Shown here piece by piece: positions 1 to 9,613 of a DNA stretch of 64,000 nt. Location: assembly GCA_016699815.1 (NCBI GenBank), contig CP065012.1, positions 248,001 through 312,000 of the forward strand, in the 5' to 3' direction. Each line of letters starts with the position of its first letter. Within the stretch, counting starts at the first letter, position 1. The notes beneath the pieces were generated by a model that saw only the letters and a program-made list of their open reading frames with translations, had not been told where the DNA came from and made no database searches. This DNA comes from Chitinophagaceae bacterium (GTDB taxonomy: Bacteria; Bacteroidota; Bacteroidia; Chitinophagales; Chitinophagaceae). The position numbers and the translations under genes are program-made.

Positions 1-299
1 AAAACATCCATTCGGAATATGGAATGACAGAATTGCTAAGCCAGGCCTATGCAATGCAGGATGGTATTTTTAAAACCCCGGCTTGGATGAAAATTTTATT
101 GAGAGACGAAGCTGACCCTTTTGAAATAACCAGCCAGCCCGGTACGGGTGCTATCAATATTATTGACCTTGCCAATATTTACAGTTGTGCTTTTATTGCC
201 ACATCAGATGCGGGGAAAATAAATGCCGATGGCAGCTTTGAAGTATTGGGCAGGCTGGATAGTGCCGACCTGCGTGGGTGCAGCCTATTGACTGCCTAA
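1..299 (+). CDS. LuxE-like acyl-adenylating enzyme, C-terminal part (5' end outside window)
   Basis: The reading frame is open from base 3, so the gene begins before the window; about 98 C-terminal residues are visible. They carry motifs of the ANL adenylating superfamily: HSEYGMTE near the start (the A5-type aromatic-Gly-Met-Thr-Glu motif), IATSDAGKI (in place of the usual TGD motif) and FEVLGRLDSADLRG (hinge-type GR-x2-D motif). This pattern fits the LuxE/acyl-protein synthetase group common in Bacteroidota, which activates a carboxylic acid as an acyl-adenylate. The substrate cannot be inferred. The stop codon lies one base from the stop of the convergent downstream gene. Confidence 0.65.
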   Translation, partial: NIHSEYGMTELLSQAYAMQDGIFKTPAWMKILLRDEADPFEITSQPGTGAINIIDLANIYSCAFIATSDAGKINADGSFEVLGRLDSADLRGCSLLTA

Positions 300-300
300 G

Positions 301-1848
301 CTAACGGCGGCTGCTTTTGAGGTATTTATCATGTATCACTTTTTGCAAAGGTTCATTGCTTACTTTGCTTTCCAGCCACGAAACTACATCAAGGTAAGCA
401 AAGGCCCTTGTTTCATAGCGGTTGGATTCCAGCGCTTTTAATTGCTCCAGCAATTTTTTAAACTCCGGTTGCAACCGTTTAACCGGCATAAAAAAACTTC
501 TTTGCAGGTATTTTAAAATTTCTTCTTCTATAACAGAAAGGTTGTCCATTTTGGCCATAAACCGGTAAACCGATTTTATCAGGTGTTCCATAATATCGGT
601 ATTGCCCAGTTCGTAATGGGCAATTAAATGCAGCAGCCTTGTATAGCATTGCAAGTCCTGCCTCAGGTCTACCACATCATTAATTATATTTCGGAGATAG
701 TCTATACATTTATTGTAATTGCCTGCGCCAAAATACAGTGTGGCAATTTTATAATTGAATACAAGTATCCGGTGGCGGTCCAGGTACAAATGATATTCGG
801 CAAGTTTTTTTTCGGTGTATGGTATTAAGGCAAGTCCATTGCTGAATGTGCCTGTAATTAAGTGCTGGTTAATACGGGCGCTCATAAGGTACACAAAGGT
901 TTGCACACTGTTGTTTACATGCTTACCCGCAATTTTTGATTGGGCAAATGCCGTAAATTCTTCAAGGGACAATTCAAATTTTTTGAAATTGCGTAAATCA
1001 AAATGTGCGTTCATTAAGTTGTGCATGCCTTTTATATAGTGGCCTGTTTCAATATCAATCATAAAAGGCTGCTCATGAAATAAATCCACCCATTTTTGGG
1101 TATAACGGTAATATTTTAAAAAATCCTGGCAAATAAACCCATACCAGCAAAAGCTTTGATAATAATAAAGCCTTTCGTAAAAACCCGTAAGTTTAAAATG
1201 TTTTGCCGGAAGGTTATCGTACAAATATTTTTTTACCACGGCTTCATCCGTTGCATTTCGGGCATGGCCGTGTTTTACATACCAACTGTATAATTTTAAT
1301 GCCAGGTTTGAAAGGCCGGTAATAAATAACCTTTTGGAGTGCACATCATCTGCTTCTGTGCTTAATTGTTCGGCCCGGTTTTGCATGCTTCGGGTAATGT
1401 GCAGGGTTTCAATTTTTTTTTCCAAAGAAATAGCCTGTATCAAAAAACCATCCTGGTTAAAAGAAACCGCCATTTCCTTTACCTTCTCCAATATTTTCAG
1501 GCTTTGGTAATAAAGGCCCTTGTGGTACAAAATCCTTGCATAATCCAGTTGTTCATGCAACTGGAGGTCTACACTTTCCGATATTTTTATTACCCTTAAG
1601 CTGGCAAGTACCTGCTTATATAAATGGCTTTTAACATTGGCAAGTTGCGGCTTTTTTATAGAGTGGAGTTTTTTAAGCAGCAGGTTTTCGTCATACTCCC
1701 TTAATTTATCCAGAGCATCAAACAATTCCACAATTTTTAAATCATCATTGGGAGAATTACGCTTTATATACAGCTTAAAATTGCGCTTTTCTGCCTTTTC
1801 CAAAGAATGAACGAGTTGAAAAACTATATCGGCAGAGCGGTTGGGCAT
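301..1848 (-). CDS. Helical protein of unknown function, 515 aa
   Basis: I do not recognise a named family. The protein is soluble with no signal peptide or membrane segment. It is rich in Leu, Lys, Tyr and helix-forming stretches, for example LYHKGLYYQSLKILEKVKE, and similar helical pairs recur along its length, resembling TPR-like helical repeats. The N-terminus has a charged patch, EKAEKRNFKLYIKR. It starts with ATG at 1848 and ends one base from the convergent LuxE-like gene, so the two probably interfere or share a termination zone. A scaffold or protein-interaction role is possible but unproven. Confidence 0.75.
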   Translation of the reverse strand: MPNRSADIVFQLVHSLEKAEKRNFKLYIKRNSPNDDLKIVELFDALDKLREYDENLLLKKLHSIKKPQLANVKSHLYKQVLASLRVIKISESVDLQLHEQLDYARILYHKGLYYQSLKILEKVKEMAVSFNQDGFLIQAISLEKKIETLHITRSMQNRAEQLSTEADDVHSKRLFITGLSNLALKLYSWYVKHGHARNATDEAVVKKYLYDNLPAKHFKLTGFYERLYYYQSFCWYGFICQDFLKYYRYTQKWVDLFHEQPFMIDIETGHYIKGMHNLMNAHFDLRNFKKFELSLEEFTAFAQSKIAGKHVNNSVQTFVYLMSARINQHLITGTFSNGLALIPYTEKKLAEYHLYLDRHRILVFNYKIATLYFGAGNYNKCIDYLRNIINDVVDLRQDLQCYTRLLHLIAHYELGNTDIMEHLIKSVYRFMAKMDNLSVIEEEILKYLQRSFFMPVKRLQPEFKKLLEQLKALESNRYETRAFAYLDVVSWLESKVSNEPLQKVIHDKYLKSSRR

Positions 1849-2006
1849 AATGTAAGTTAAGCGTTAAAACCCTTTAAACTCAATGGTTTCACAAAAATAT
1901 TATGGGTTAAACATAATAAAAACAACCAAAAGTTCCTTTCGGCAATAATGCTATCCGGTTTAATTTCGTTGTTGAAAATATACGCAGGATGTTTTCAAAG
2001 GGTAAG

Positions 2007-2129
2007 CAATCGAAAGGCGCTCAATCGAAAAGGCCCATTGCTTTGGGCAATGAAGCGCAAAATAATGCAAGTTTCCCTTTTCTACAAACTACAGTTCAAC
2101 TTTTTTCATATGGCAAGCAATCGAAAAGG
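2007..2129. repeat. Three copies of a CAATCGAAA(A)GG word in a gene-poor spacer
   Basis: The stretch 1849-2205 has no convincing gene. It holds CAATCGAAAGG at 2007-2017 and two exact copies of CAATCGAAAAGG at 2022-2033 and 2118-2129. Between and after them are three small inverted repeats: CATTGC/GCAATG (2036-2041 and 2047-2052), CTCCG/CGGAG (2133-2137 and 2144-2148, six-base loop) and ACATC/GATGT (2167-2171 and 2178-2182, six-base loop). Two overlapping short reading frames (1948-2190 and 1989-2186) cross the region, but their composition is Lys/Ser/Arg-rich because of the repeat, and I do not call either. Confidence 0.5.
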
Positions 2130-2205
2130 TCACTCCGTTTCTACGGAGAGACCTACTTTTGTATGCACATCTTTTGTGATGTATAAATAAATTTGATTTG
2201 TACCA

Positions 2206-2595
2206 TCAATCTTCAGCAGTTTTAAACCATATTTTTTTCTCATCGTTCCAGGTACCGTTATAGTTAATGGTTAATTCTTCGCCTGCATTTATATTTCGTA
2301 TGGTTTTTACCAAAATACTCTGGTCATCAAAGTCCATAAAATATTCGCAATTGCTTTGGTAGCTGTGGTTATAAACTGGCACCAGGCCAAGCGCCATGCC
2401 ACATTCTTCTTTTTTTACTCCCCATTCAAAAATATAATCATGCAGTAAAGTTTTATCTAACTGCTTTCTTTCTTTATGCGTCATTACAATTACCGGCGCT
2501 ATTTCAATTATTGTTCCTTTTAAAATTGCTTCCAGGGTAAATACGCCTCTGCCCTTGCTTTTTGTTTTGTCAAAAAAAATATAGGGTTGCAACAT
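2206..2595 (-). CDS. SET-domain protein, probable protein-lysine methyltransferase
   Basis: A compact 129-residue protein that is almost entirely a SET domain. Visible motifs are SKGRGVFT (N-terminal SET motif that binds S-adenosylmethionine), YNHSYQSNCEY (the NHS-type motif; canonical NHSC-x-PN is degenerate here) and GEELTINYNGTW (C-terminal motif with the catalytic-region Tyr). SET enzymes transfer methyl groups to lysine side chains; the bacterial target is unknown. The frame can be extended to a TTG at 2616, but the ATG at 2595 is the better start because it begins directly before the conserved region. The gene is divergent from mgtE. Confidence 0.75.
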   Translation of the reverse strand: MLQPYIFFDKTKSKGRGVFTLEAILKGTIIEIAPVIVMTHKERKQLDKTLLHDYIFEWGVKKEECGMALGLVPVYNHSYQSNCEYFMDFDDQSILVKTIRNINAGEELTINYNGTWNDEKKIWFKTAED

Positions 2596-2689
2596 CGCTT
2601 CAAATTTTGTTGTCAAATTTAAGCAATGGCTTTATCAATAAACAACCAAATAAACTAAATTGCAAAACAAAGAAAAAGGGTTTTCACTT

Positions 2690-4075
2690 ATGGAGATGGA
2701 TCAAATGCCCATACAGCAACAATTTGAAGAAGTAATTGTGTCTGATAATTTATTGGAAGTAAAGGAATTTCTCAATAACCAGAACATTAGTGATGTTGCC
2801 AACCTTATATATGAGAACCCGGATTATGAAATCCAGATTATTTCTACCCTTTCCATCCACCGTTCTGCCAGTGTGTTTAAGATACTGGACTTAATGGAAC
2901 AAAAGCGCATCATAAAAAAACTCCCCGCTATAAAATCTGCCGAATTGCTCAATGAACTATCGGCAGATGACCGTGTTGATTTTTTTGAAGAGCTCCCTAC
3001 AGGAACCGTAAGAGAATTACTCAAAATGCTCAATCCCGAGGAAAGAAAAATTACTCTTAAATTACTGGGATACCCGGAAAACAGCGTAGGCAGGCTGATG
3101 ATACCCAATTATATTTATGTGTATGAGCACAACAGCATGCAGGAGGTTTTTGAAACCATCCGCCGATATGGAAAAAATACCGAAACCATAGATGTAATTT
3201 ATATTATCAATGATAATGGTGAACTATTGGATGATATCCGCATAAGGGATTTTTTGCTTGCACCACCACAAACTAAGGTGAGCGACCTTATGGACAACCG
3301 CTATATTTCACTAAATGCCAACGAAGACCAGGAAATGGCCAGTGAAGTATTTAAAATGAATAACCGTGTGGCTTTGCCAGTAGTAGATGAAAATAAAATT
3401 TTATTGGGCATTGTAACCATTGACGATATCCTTTGGGTGGCCCAGGAAGAATTCACTGAAGACATCCAGAAAATTGGCGGCACCGAGGCTTTACAAGCGC
3501 CTTATTTGGATATTGGCCTTTTTAAACTTTTGAAAAAAAGGGCTGGCTGGCTCATCATTTTATTCATAGGCGAATTATTTACCGCTACGGTAATGCAATA
3601 TTTTGAACATGAAATTGAAGCGGCTACTGTACTTGCCTTATTTATTCCGCTCATTGTAAGTAGCGGGGGAAACAGTGGTTCGCAGGCATCTACACTTATT
3701 ATACAGGCAATGGCTTTGGGTGAATTAAGTATTGGCGACTGGTGGCGGGTGATGAAAAGGGAATTTTTAACAGGCATCATGTTGGGTACAATTCTTGGTG
3801 TAACAGGCTTTCTTAGAATTATTGCCTGGCAAAACCTTGGTATTTATAATTATGGCACTCATTGGCTACTGGTTGCCTTTACCATACTTTTTTCAATATT
3901 GGGCATAGTATTGTGGGGATGTATGATAGGCTCTATGCTGCCCATCATTTTAAAACGGTTTAAAATGGATCCGGCAGCTTCTTCGGCACCCTTTGTGGCT
4001 ACTTTGGTAGATGTTACAGGATTGGTTATTTATTTTTCCGTTGCCTATTTATTGTTGCATGGTATTTTGCTATAA
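2690..4075 (+). CDS. mgtE: Magnesium transporter MgtE
   Basis: MgtE is a dimeric Mg2+ channel of the inner membrane gated by cytosolic Mg2+. The 461-residue product has the family order: an N-terminal helical domain (with ADDRVDFFEELP and NPEERKITLKLLGYPENSVG), two CBS domains (about residues 130-260, ending GIVTIDDILWVAQEE) and a C-terminal membrane domain of about five helices. The membrane domain contains the family motifs SSGGNSGSQAST and ATLVDVTGL, whose Asp lines the pore in characterised MgtE. The frame opens earlier with a TTG at 2660; I prefer ATG 2690, with ATG 2696 also possible. It stands alone, divergent from the SET gene. Confidence 0.93.
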   Translation: MEMDQMPIQQQFEEVIVSDNLLEVKEFLNNQNISDVANLIYENPDYEIQIISTLSIHRSASVFKILDLMEQKRIIKKLPAIKSAELLNELSADDRVDFFEELPTGTVRELLKMLNPEERKITLKLLGYPENSVGRLMIPNYIYVYEHNSMQEVFETIRRYGKNTETIDVIYIINDNGELLDDIRIRDFLLAPPQTKVSDLMDNRYISLNANEDQEMASEVFKMNNRVALPVVDENKILLGIVTIDDILWVAQEEFTEDIQKIGGTEALQAPYLDIGLFKLLKKRAGWLIILFIGELFTATVMQYFEHEIEAATVLALFIPLIVSSGGNSGSQASTLIIQAMALGELSIGDWWRVMKREFLTGIMLGTILGVTGFLRIIAWQNLGIYNYGTHWLLVAFTILFSILGIVLWGCMIGSMLPIILKRFKMDPAASSAPFVATLVDVTGLVIYFSVAYLLLHGILL

Positions 4076-4151
4076 TACACTTTCATTCAACAAATTTGAT
4101 AAGTGCAAAACAAGTTAAATTGTAAATCTGCAGAGGAGAGCATAAATTCAA

Positions 4152-4159
4152 TATTTTTG
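4152..4159 (+). promoter_or_regulatory. Bacteroidota -7 promoter box for glmS
   Basis: TATTTTTG matches the Bacteroidota consensus TAnnTTTG and sits 33 bases before the glmS ATG, giving a predicted leader of roughly 25-30 bases. No TTG -33 box lies at ideal spacing; CTG at 4128-4130 is the nearest partial match. Confidence 0.45.
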
Positions 4160-4192
4160 CAAATTGAAATCACAAATATTTAAAGAAATTTT

Positions 4193-6037
4193 ATGTGTGG
4201 AATAGTTGGATATACAGGCCCTCGACAGGCTTTTCCTGTAATACTTAAAGGATTAAAACGGTTAGAATACCGTGGTTACGACAGTGCAGGTGTTGCCTTA
4301 TTGAATAACCGAGATTTAAAAGTGTATAAGAAAAAAGGCAAAGTGGCCGACCTGGAAGAAGCCATAATTGGTAAAGACCTGCAGGCACATATTGGCATTG
4401 GCCATACCCGTTGGGCAACCCATGGCGAGCCGAGTGACAGGAATGCTCATCCGCATAAATCTGCAAATGGCAGCCTGGCCATGATACATAACGGCATTAT
4501 TGAAAACTATGCACAAATAAAAAGCGAACTGGTTAACAATGGCTATACTTTTCAAAGCGAAACCGATACAGAAGTACTCATCAACTTTATAGAATTTATA
4601 CAATCCAATAACGATTGTTCACTGGAAGAAGCATTACGCATTGCATTAAAAAGGGTTACCGGCGCATATTGTATTTTGCTTATTGAAAAAAATAACCCCG
4701 ATACTATAATAGCTGCCCGAAAAGGGAGCCCTCTGGTTATAGGTATTGGCAAAGGCAGAGACGAACATTTCCTTGCCAGTGATGCCTCACCAATTATTGA
4801 ATATACAAAAGAAGTAGTGTATGTAAACGATTATGAACTGGCCATAGTAAAACCTGGCGAACTCATTTTAAAAAACCTGGGCAATGAAAAGATAACCCCT
4901 TATGTTACCAAACTGGATATGGAACTTGCTGCAATTGAAAAAGGTGGCTACGACCATTTTATGCTCAAAGAAATATTTGAACAACCCCATACCATTTATG
5001 ATTGCCTGCGTGGCCGCCTTGATGCAGCGGCAAGTACAATTACCATGAGTGGCGTAGAACAAAATATAGATAAACTAAAAAATGCCAACCGAATTATGAT
5101 AGTGGCCTGTGGTACAAGCTGGCATGCCGGGCTGGTGGCAGAATATATTTTTGAAGAACTTTGCCGCATTCCTGTAGAAGTGGAATATGCATCAGAATTC
5201 AGGTACAGAAACCCTATAGTAAATGAAGGCGATGTTATTATTGCCATTTCACAAAGCGGCGAAACTGCAGATACGCTTGTTGCCCTTGAAAAAGCAAAAG
5301 AAAATGGCGCATTTATTTTTGGTATTGTTAACGTTGTAGGTTCTTCCATTTCCCGTATTTCCCATGCCGGTGCTTATACCCATGCCGGCCCCGAAATTGG
5401 TGTAGCCTCTACCAAAGCCTTTACCGGGCAACTTGCCGTAATAATGATGATGGCCATGAAGATTGCCATAGAAAAACGAAGCATTACGCCTGAGTATTAT
5501 AAAAAACTTTTGCTGGAGTTGCAGGATGTTCCCGAAAAAGTGGATGCCATTTTAAAAAATGCCGAAGAGTTGAAATTTATTGCAGATAAATATAAAGATG
5601 CTTCCGACTTTTTATTTCTTGGCCGTGGCTATAATTTTCCGGTTGCCCTTGAAGGCGCTTTAAAACTAAAAGAAATTTCCTACATCCATGCTGAAGGCTA
5701 CCCTGCAGCCGAAATGAAACACGGGCCCATTGCCCTGGTTACATCCCAATTGCCGGTGGTATTTGTTGCCACAAAAGATTCTTACCACGAAAAAATTGTA
5801 AGTAACATGCAGGAAATAAGGGCCAGAAAAGGAAAAATTATTTCTATTATTACTGATGGGGATACCGTAAGCCCCGCTTTAAGCGATGACTGGTTCAGCA
5901 TCCCAACTGCCGATGAACTCATTGCCCCAATTTTAAGCGTTGTTCCTTTACAGCTACTCTCCTATTATTCCGGCATTGCCAAAGGTATTGATGTAGACAA
6001 GCCGAGGAACCTGGCAAAAAGTGTAACGGTAGAATAA
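4193..6037 (+). CDS. glmS: Glutamine-fructose-6-phosphate aminotransferase (isomerizing)
   Basis: GlmS makes glucosamine-6-phosphate from fructose-6-phosphate and glutamine, the first committed step to UDP-GlcNAc for peptidoglycan and lipid A. The 614-residue length is normal. It begins MCGIVGYTG, so the catalytic N-terminal Cys is exposed after Met removal. The class II glutaminase domain includes GHTRWATHG. Two SIS sugar-isomerase domains follow (about residues 290-420 with CGTSWHAG and SQSGETADT, and 460-600 with LGRGYNFPVALEGALKLKE), and the C-terminus DKPRNLAKSVTVE is the conserved tail. The downstream DUF4954 gene has the same orientation after 79 bases. Confidence 0.97.
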   Translation: MCGIVGYTGPRQAFPVILKGLKRLEYRGYDSAGVALLNNRDLKVYKKKGKVADLEEAIIGKDLQAHIGIGHTRWATHGEPSDRNAHPHKSANGSLAMIHNGIIENYAQIKSELVNNGYTFQSETDTEVLINFIEFIQSNNDCSLEEALRIALKRVTGAYCILLIEKNNPDTIIAARKGSPLVIGIGKGRDEHFLASDASPIIEYTKEVVYVNDYELAIVKPGELILKNLGNEKITPYVTKLDMELAAIEKGGYDHFMLKEIFEQPHTIYDCLRGRLDAAASTITMSGVEQNIDKLKNANRIMIVACGTSWHAGLVAEYIFEELCRIPVEVEYASEFRYRNPIVNEGDVIIAISQSGETADTLVALEKAKENGAFIFGIVNVVGSSISRISHAGAYTHAGPEIGVASTKAFTGQLAVIMMMAMKIAIEKRSITPEYYKKLLLELQDVPEKVDAILKNAEELKFIADKYKDASDFLFLGRGYNFPVALEGALKLKEISYIHAEGYPAAEMKHGPIALVTSQLPVVFVATKDSYHEKIVSNMQEIRARKGKIISIITDGDTVSPALSDDWFSIPTADELIAPILSVVPLQLLSYYSGIAKGIDVDKPRNLAKSVTVE

Positions 6038-6116
6038 AAAATTTTTACGTATTCTTTACAGGTATTTTTGTTATTAGAAGTTTCTTAACTTCCTGTATTA
6101 AAAATTAACTTATACG

Positions 6117-8234
6117 ATGAATGTAATTCATGAACACCCGGTTGGCAACCTTGGGTATAATTTTATTGAGCCAAAATTTATCCCTAAAAATAAAGACGAG
6201 TATTATTTAAGAAATATCCAAAACAAATCGGGCCTGAAGTATAAAAAACTTACCGCCGACCAAATGGAGGTGCTCATCCATAACCGTAATACCTCCGACA
6301 ACTGGGGCAATGTACTGGTATCGGATAAATTTGATGAAATGCTGGTACGCAATTGCAAGTTTTTTGGCCTGGTGCGTATTGGTAATTTAAGCCCATCCTA
6401 CAAAGAGTTTCATAACCTGCGTATGCCAGTTGGGTTGTACAACAGTACCATCATTAGTTGTGATATTGGCAATAATGTGTGCATGGAAAACGCAAATTAT
6501 TTAAGCCATTATATTATTGAAGATGATGTAATGATTGCCAATGTAAATGAACTGGCTACTACCAATTACGCCAAGTTCGGCAATGGAATTTTAAAGCAGG
6601 ATGAAGATGAGAAGCACCGCATTTGGATAGAAGTGTGCAATGAAAATGGCGGAAGGAGTATAATTCCTTTTAATGGTATGCTTGCAGGCGATGCCTATAT
6701 GTGGAGTAAATACAAGGATGATGAATTGCTAATGGAGAAATTTAAAGCATTTACCCATAAGCTATACGATAAAAAAAGGGGCTATTATGGCGTTATTGGA
6801 AAACGTACCGTTATAAAAAACTGCGGAATATTAAAAGATGTATGGATAGGCAGCGATGCTTACATTAAAGGAGCCAATAAAATAAAAAATGTTACCATCA
6901 ACAGCGATGCGGCCCGCAAAAGCCAGATTGGCGAAGGTTGTGAACTGGTAAATGGTATTATTGGCTATGGATGCCGCATATTTTACGGCGTAAAAGCGGT
7001 ACGTTTTATTTTGGCGGCACATTCTCAGTTAAAGTATGGCGCAAGGCTCATCAATTCTTACCTGGGCAATAATTCTACAATTTCCTGTTGCGAAGTACTC
7101 AACTCATTAATTTTTCCAGCTCATGAGCAGCACCATAATAATTCATTTCTTTGTGCATCTTTGCTCATGGGCCAAAGTAATATGGCCGCAGGCGCAACAA
7201 TTGGCAGCAACCACAACAGCCGCAGCCCCGATGGTGAAATTGTTGCCGGGCGTGGGTTTTGGCCGGGCTTATGCGTAAGCCTTAAGCATAATTCAAAATT
7301 TGCTTCCTTTACTATTATAGCCAAAGGCGATTTTCCCTCGGAATTAAATATTCCTATTCCCTATAGCCTTGTAGCAAATGATGTAACCCATAACCGTATT
7401 GTAGTAATGCCGGCTTATTGGTTTATTTACAATATTTATGCACTGGAACGTAATGCCTGGAAGTATGCCGACAGAGACAACCGTACCGAACGCCTGCAAA
7501 AACTGGAATTTGATTACCTGGCTCCCGATACGGTTAACGAAATATTTGATGCAATAGAAATTTTATCAAAATTAAAAACCGGAAGAGATGGTTCTGCGGT
7601 AATCAAAGGCTGGGAAAACTCCGACAGGGAAATTCAAATTGTAAAAATCCCACAGGCGCTCAAAATTTTTAAGGAACTCATTTATTTTTATTTTGGCAAA
7701 CTGGTACTGCAACATATTCTTACCCACAAAATCAAAAGTTTTACCGCACTTAAAAAGCAGCTTTATGCCAAGGTACAGCGCAGCACCTGGTTGAACATTG
7801 GCGGGCAATTAATGACAAAAACATCAGTAAACAAGCTAAAGAAAAATATTAAAGAAGGGTTAATTAGTAACTGGCAGCAGGTGCATCAATACTATATTGA
7901 ACAAGGCAACAGGTACGATAATGAAAAATTGCAACATGCTTTTAATTGTTACCTGGAGTTAAGCAATATTACCGGCAAACAATTTAACCTGGCCCGTTTT
8001 AAAAATGTGTTGACCACATCAGTTAGTGTAAAGCAATGGATGTGCAAAGGGATTTATGAAAGCAGGGAAAAAGATTATACCAATCCTTTCAGGAAGATGC
8101 TGTATGACAGTGATGAAGAAATGAATTCTGTACTCGGTAAGCTGGAAGATAACAGTTTTGTGCAACTGCAACTTGCATCCCTTGAAGCCATGAAAAGCCA
8201 GGTTAATGAAATTTTTAAAACTATTAAGTCATAA
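6117..8234 (+). CDS. DUF4954 family protein, left-handed beta-helix type
   Basis: A 705-residue protein typical of Bacteroidota DUF4954 sequences. From about residue 85 to 430 it shows a hexapeptide-like pattern of short strands and turns (for example LYNSTIISCDIGNNVCMEN, VIKNCGILKDVWIGSDAYI and NSTISCCEVLNSLIFPAHEQ), expected for the beta-helix seen in sugar-nucleotide acyltransferases and pyrophosphorylase C-domains. The C-terminal 250 residues are helical. No nucleotidyltransferase signature is present, so enzymatic activity is not evident. Its place directly after glmS suggests a role near amino-sugar metabolism, but this is inference from position only. Confidence 0.8.
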   Translation: MNVIHEHPVGNLGYNFIEPKFIPKNKDEYYLRNIQNKSGLKYKKLTADQMEVLIHNRNTSDNWGNVLVSDKFDEMLVRNCKFFGLVRIGNLSPSYKEFHNLRMPVGLYNSTIISCDIGNNVCMENANYLSHYIIEDDVMIANVNELATTNYAKFGNGILKQDEDEKHRIWIEVCNENGGRSIIPFNGMLAGDAYMWSKYKDDELLMEKFKAFTHKLYDKKRGYYGVIGKRTVIKNCGILKDVWIGSDAYIKGANKIKNVTINSDAARKSQIGEGCELVNGIIGYGCRIFYGVKAVRFILAAHSQLKYGARLINSYLGNNSTISCCEVLNSLIFPAHEQHHNNSFLCASLLMGQSNMAAGATIGSNHNSRSPDGEIVAGRGFWPGLCVSLKHNSKFASFTIIAKGDFPSELNIPIPYSLVANDVTHNRIVVMPAYWFIYNIYALERNAWKYADRDNRTERLQKLEFDYLAPDTVNEIFDAIEILSKLKTGRDGSAVIKGWENSDREIQIVKIPQALKIFKELIYFYFGKLVLQHILTHKIKSFTALKKQLYAKVQRSTWLNIGGQLMTKTSVNKLKKNIKEGLISNWQQVHQYYIEQGNRYDNEKLQHAFNCYLELSNITGKQFNLARFKNVLTTSVSVKQWMCKGIYESREKDYTNPFRKMLYDSDEEMNSVLGKLEDNSFVQLQLASLEAMKSQVNEIFKTIKS

Positions 8235-8291
8235 GTTTACGGTACTTCCTAAATTTTAAAGTACAAATAGTACAAAAATAGCATTGTATTA

Positions 8292-8615
8292 TTAGTCCGT
8301 ATTTTCCTGGGGCAGTAAAGTAAAACTGCTGGCAATAAAACGATTCTTTTTAATTTTTCCGCTTACTTTGGCTTTACGAATGGCATTACAAAACCCATCT
8401 TTTGCATGGGCATCTCCAAACTTATCAATTTTGGCGCCATCTACAAAATATGACACCCCTTCAATACGCACTGCAAGGTCGCAGCCGGCTTTGCCTTTCA
8501 TGCCAAAATTACATTGTCCGCAGGAAGCTTCAACAATTTGGGTACTATCCTGCGCCTGTACATTGCTAAATACTGCAAAAAAAAGTAACAGGATGATTGA
8601 TAAAGTTTTTTTCAT
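8292..8615 (-). CDS. Small secreted DUF6370-like protein
   Basis: A 107-residue protein with a clear signal peptide (MKKTLSIILLLFFAVFSNVQAQ, cleavage expected after AQA or AQ). The mature part has conserved-looking cysteines in ASCGQCNFGM, AGCDLAV and GFCNAIRKA, giving a CxxC plus two further Cys, which could bind a metal or form disulfides in the periplasm. The pattern resembles Bacteroidota DUF6370 proteins, whose function is unknown. It converges with the DUF4954 gene across a 57-base spacer. An overlapping frame on the opposite strand (8368-8646) is a shadow. Confidence 0.75.
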   Translation of the reverse strand: MKKTLSIILLLFFAVFSNVQAQDSTQIVEASCGQCNFGMKGKAGCDLAVRIEGVSYFVDGAKIDKFGDAHAKDGFCNAIRKAKVSGKIKKNRFIASSFTLLPQENTD

Positions 8616-8857
8616 GGTTCACATTTTAGGCAAAGTTAACGGTTAAATCTACTGCAAACTATATATTGAAAAAAACTTTTTAACCGTAAAATTGCCTTTG
8701 CTTAATGTGGCACCAAATATTACGGAAGCGTAGCAATTACCCAAACCTTTTCTGCGTAAACCTTGTAAACGTCTTTCTCTGAATTGATTGTTTTAAACGC
8801 AACAAAACAAGAGAACGCTTAGATTGAGCAGGTAAAATATATGCTTTTTGAAGTTAT

Positions 8858-8881
8858 AAAAAAACCGGCCAATTGGCTGGT
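8858..8881 (-). terminator. Intrinsic terminator downstream of plsY
   Basis: Reading the minus strand, ACCAGCCAATTGGCCGGT forms a near-perfect palindrome (8864-8881, one G-T position) followed by a run of seven T. It lies 25 bases past the plsY stop. The 290-base spacer 8616-8905 holds nothing else I can support. Confidence 0.65.
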
Positions 8882-8905
8882 AAAATATGAAGTAAAATAA
8901 AATTA

Positions 8906-9550
8906 TTAGTTTTTATTTTTTCTTTTGTCCCTGTTTTTTAAAATGGGCGCCCTGCTTTCTACTCCTCTTAAAATACGGCTGATGTTTTTCTGGTGGGTTA
9001 TTAATACCATAAGGGCAACCAATAATGCAAATACACGATAAAGGATTTCATTTTCGTTCCAAATCCACAATACAAAAACCGGTAACATGGTAGCTGCTAA
9101 AATAGAGCTTAATGAAACATAACGGGTTAAAAACAACACCAGCAAAAATACCACAACGCAACTTAAAGCAATACCGGGTTGTATGGCCAAAATCATTCCA
9201 AATAAAGTAGCCACGCCTTTGCCTCCCTTAAAATTGGCAAATATGGGAAATACATGGCCCAAAACGGCCGCAAGGCCAAGGCCAATCATTAAATTGGTGC
9301 GCTGCAATTCATTTTGAAGGTAATATGGCAAAAAATTATACAAGCCAACTGCTGCTGCACCTTTTAAAATATCTATTAACATTACCATAATGCCATAGTT
9401 TTTACCTAAAACTCTAAAAGTATTAGTAGCGCCCATATTGCCACTACCGTATTCCCTAATGTCAATTTCGAAAAATCTTTTGCTAATAATGAGCGCTGTA
9501 GGAATTGAGCCAATCAGGTATGCACATAAGATAATAGCAGCCTCTTTCAT
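8906..9550 (-). CDS. plsY: Acyl-phosphate:glycerol-3-phosphate acyltransferase PlsY
   Basis: PlsY transfers an acyl chain from acyl-phosphate to glycerol-3-phosphate to make lysophosphatidic acid, the first step of phospholipid synthesis, within the inner membrane. The 214-residue product has several hydrophobic helices and the three family motifs: GSIPTALIISKR, YGSGNMGATNTFRVLG and FPIFANFKGGKGVATLFG. The frame extends to a TTG at 9580, but ATG 9550 (MKEAAIILCAYLIGS) gives the usual N-terminus. It follows prmA on the same strand with a 63-base gap and likely forms a transcription unit with it. Confidence 0.95.
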   Translation of the reverse strand: MKEAAIILCAYLIGSIPTALIISKRFFEIDIREYGSGNMGATNTFRVLGKNYGIMVMLIDILKGAAAVGLYNFLPYYLQNELQRTNLMIGLGLAAVLGHVFPIFANFKGGKGVATLFGMILAIQPGIALSCVVVFLLVLFLTRYVSLSSILAATMLPVFVLWIWNENEILYRVFALLVALMVLITHQKNISRILRGVESRAPILKNRDKRKNKN

Positions 9551-9613
9551 TATGAATAGTTGAATTTGAAGTACATACAAAGATACGGTTACTAAGGCTT
9601 TACAGCAAAAATA

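Noticed and set aside
1948..2190. Two overlapping short reading frames (80 and 65 residues) in the repeat-rich spacer
   Set aside because: The amino-acid composition follows the DNA repeat in both frames, neither has a recognisable start context, and neither resembles a known family.
6077..6092. GAAGTT-TCTT-AACTTC hairpin considered as the glmS terminator
   Set aside because: The stem is short and no T-run follows; readthrough into the DUF4954 gene is as likely.
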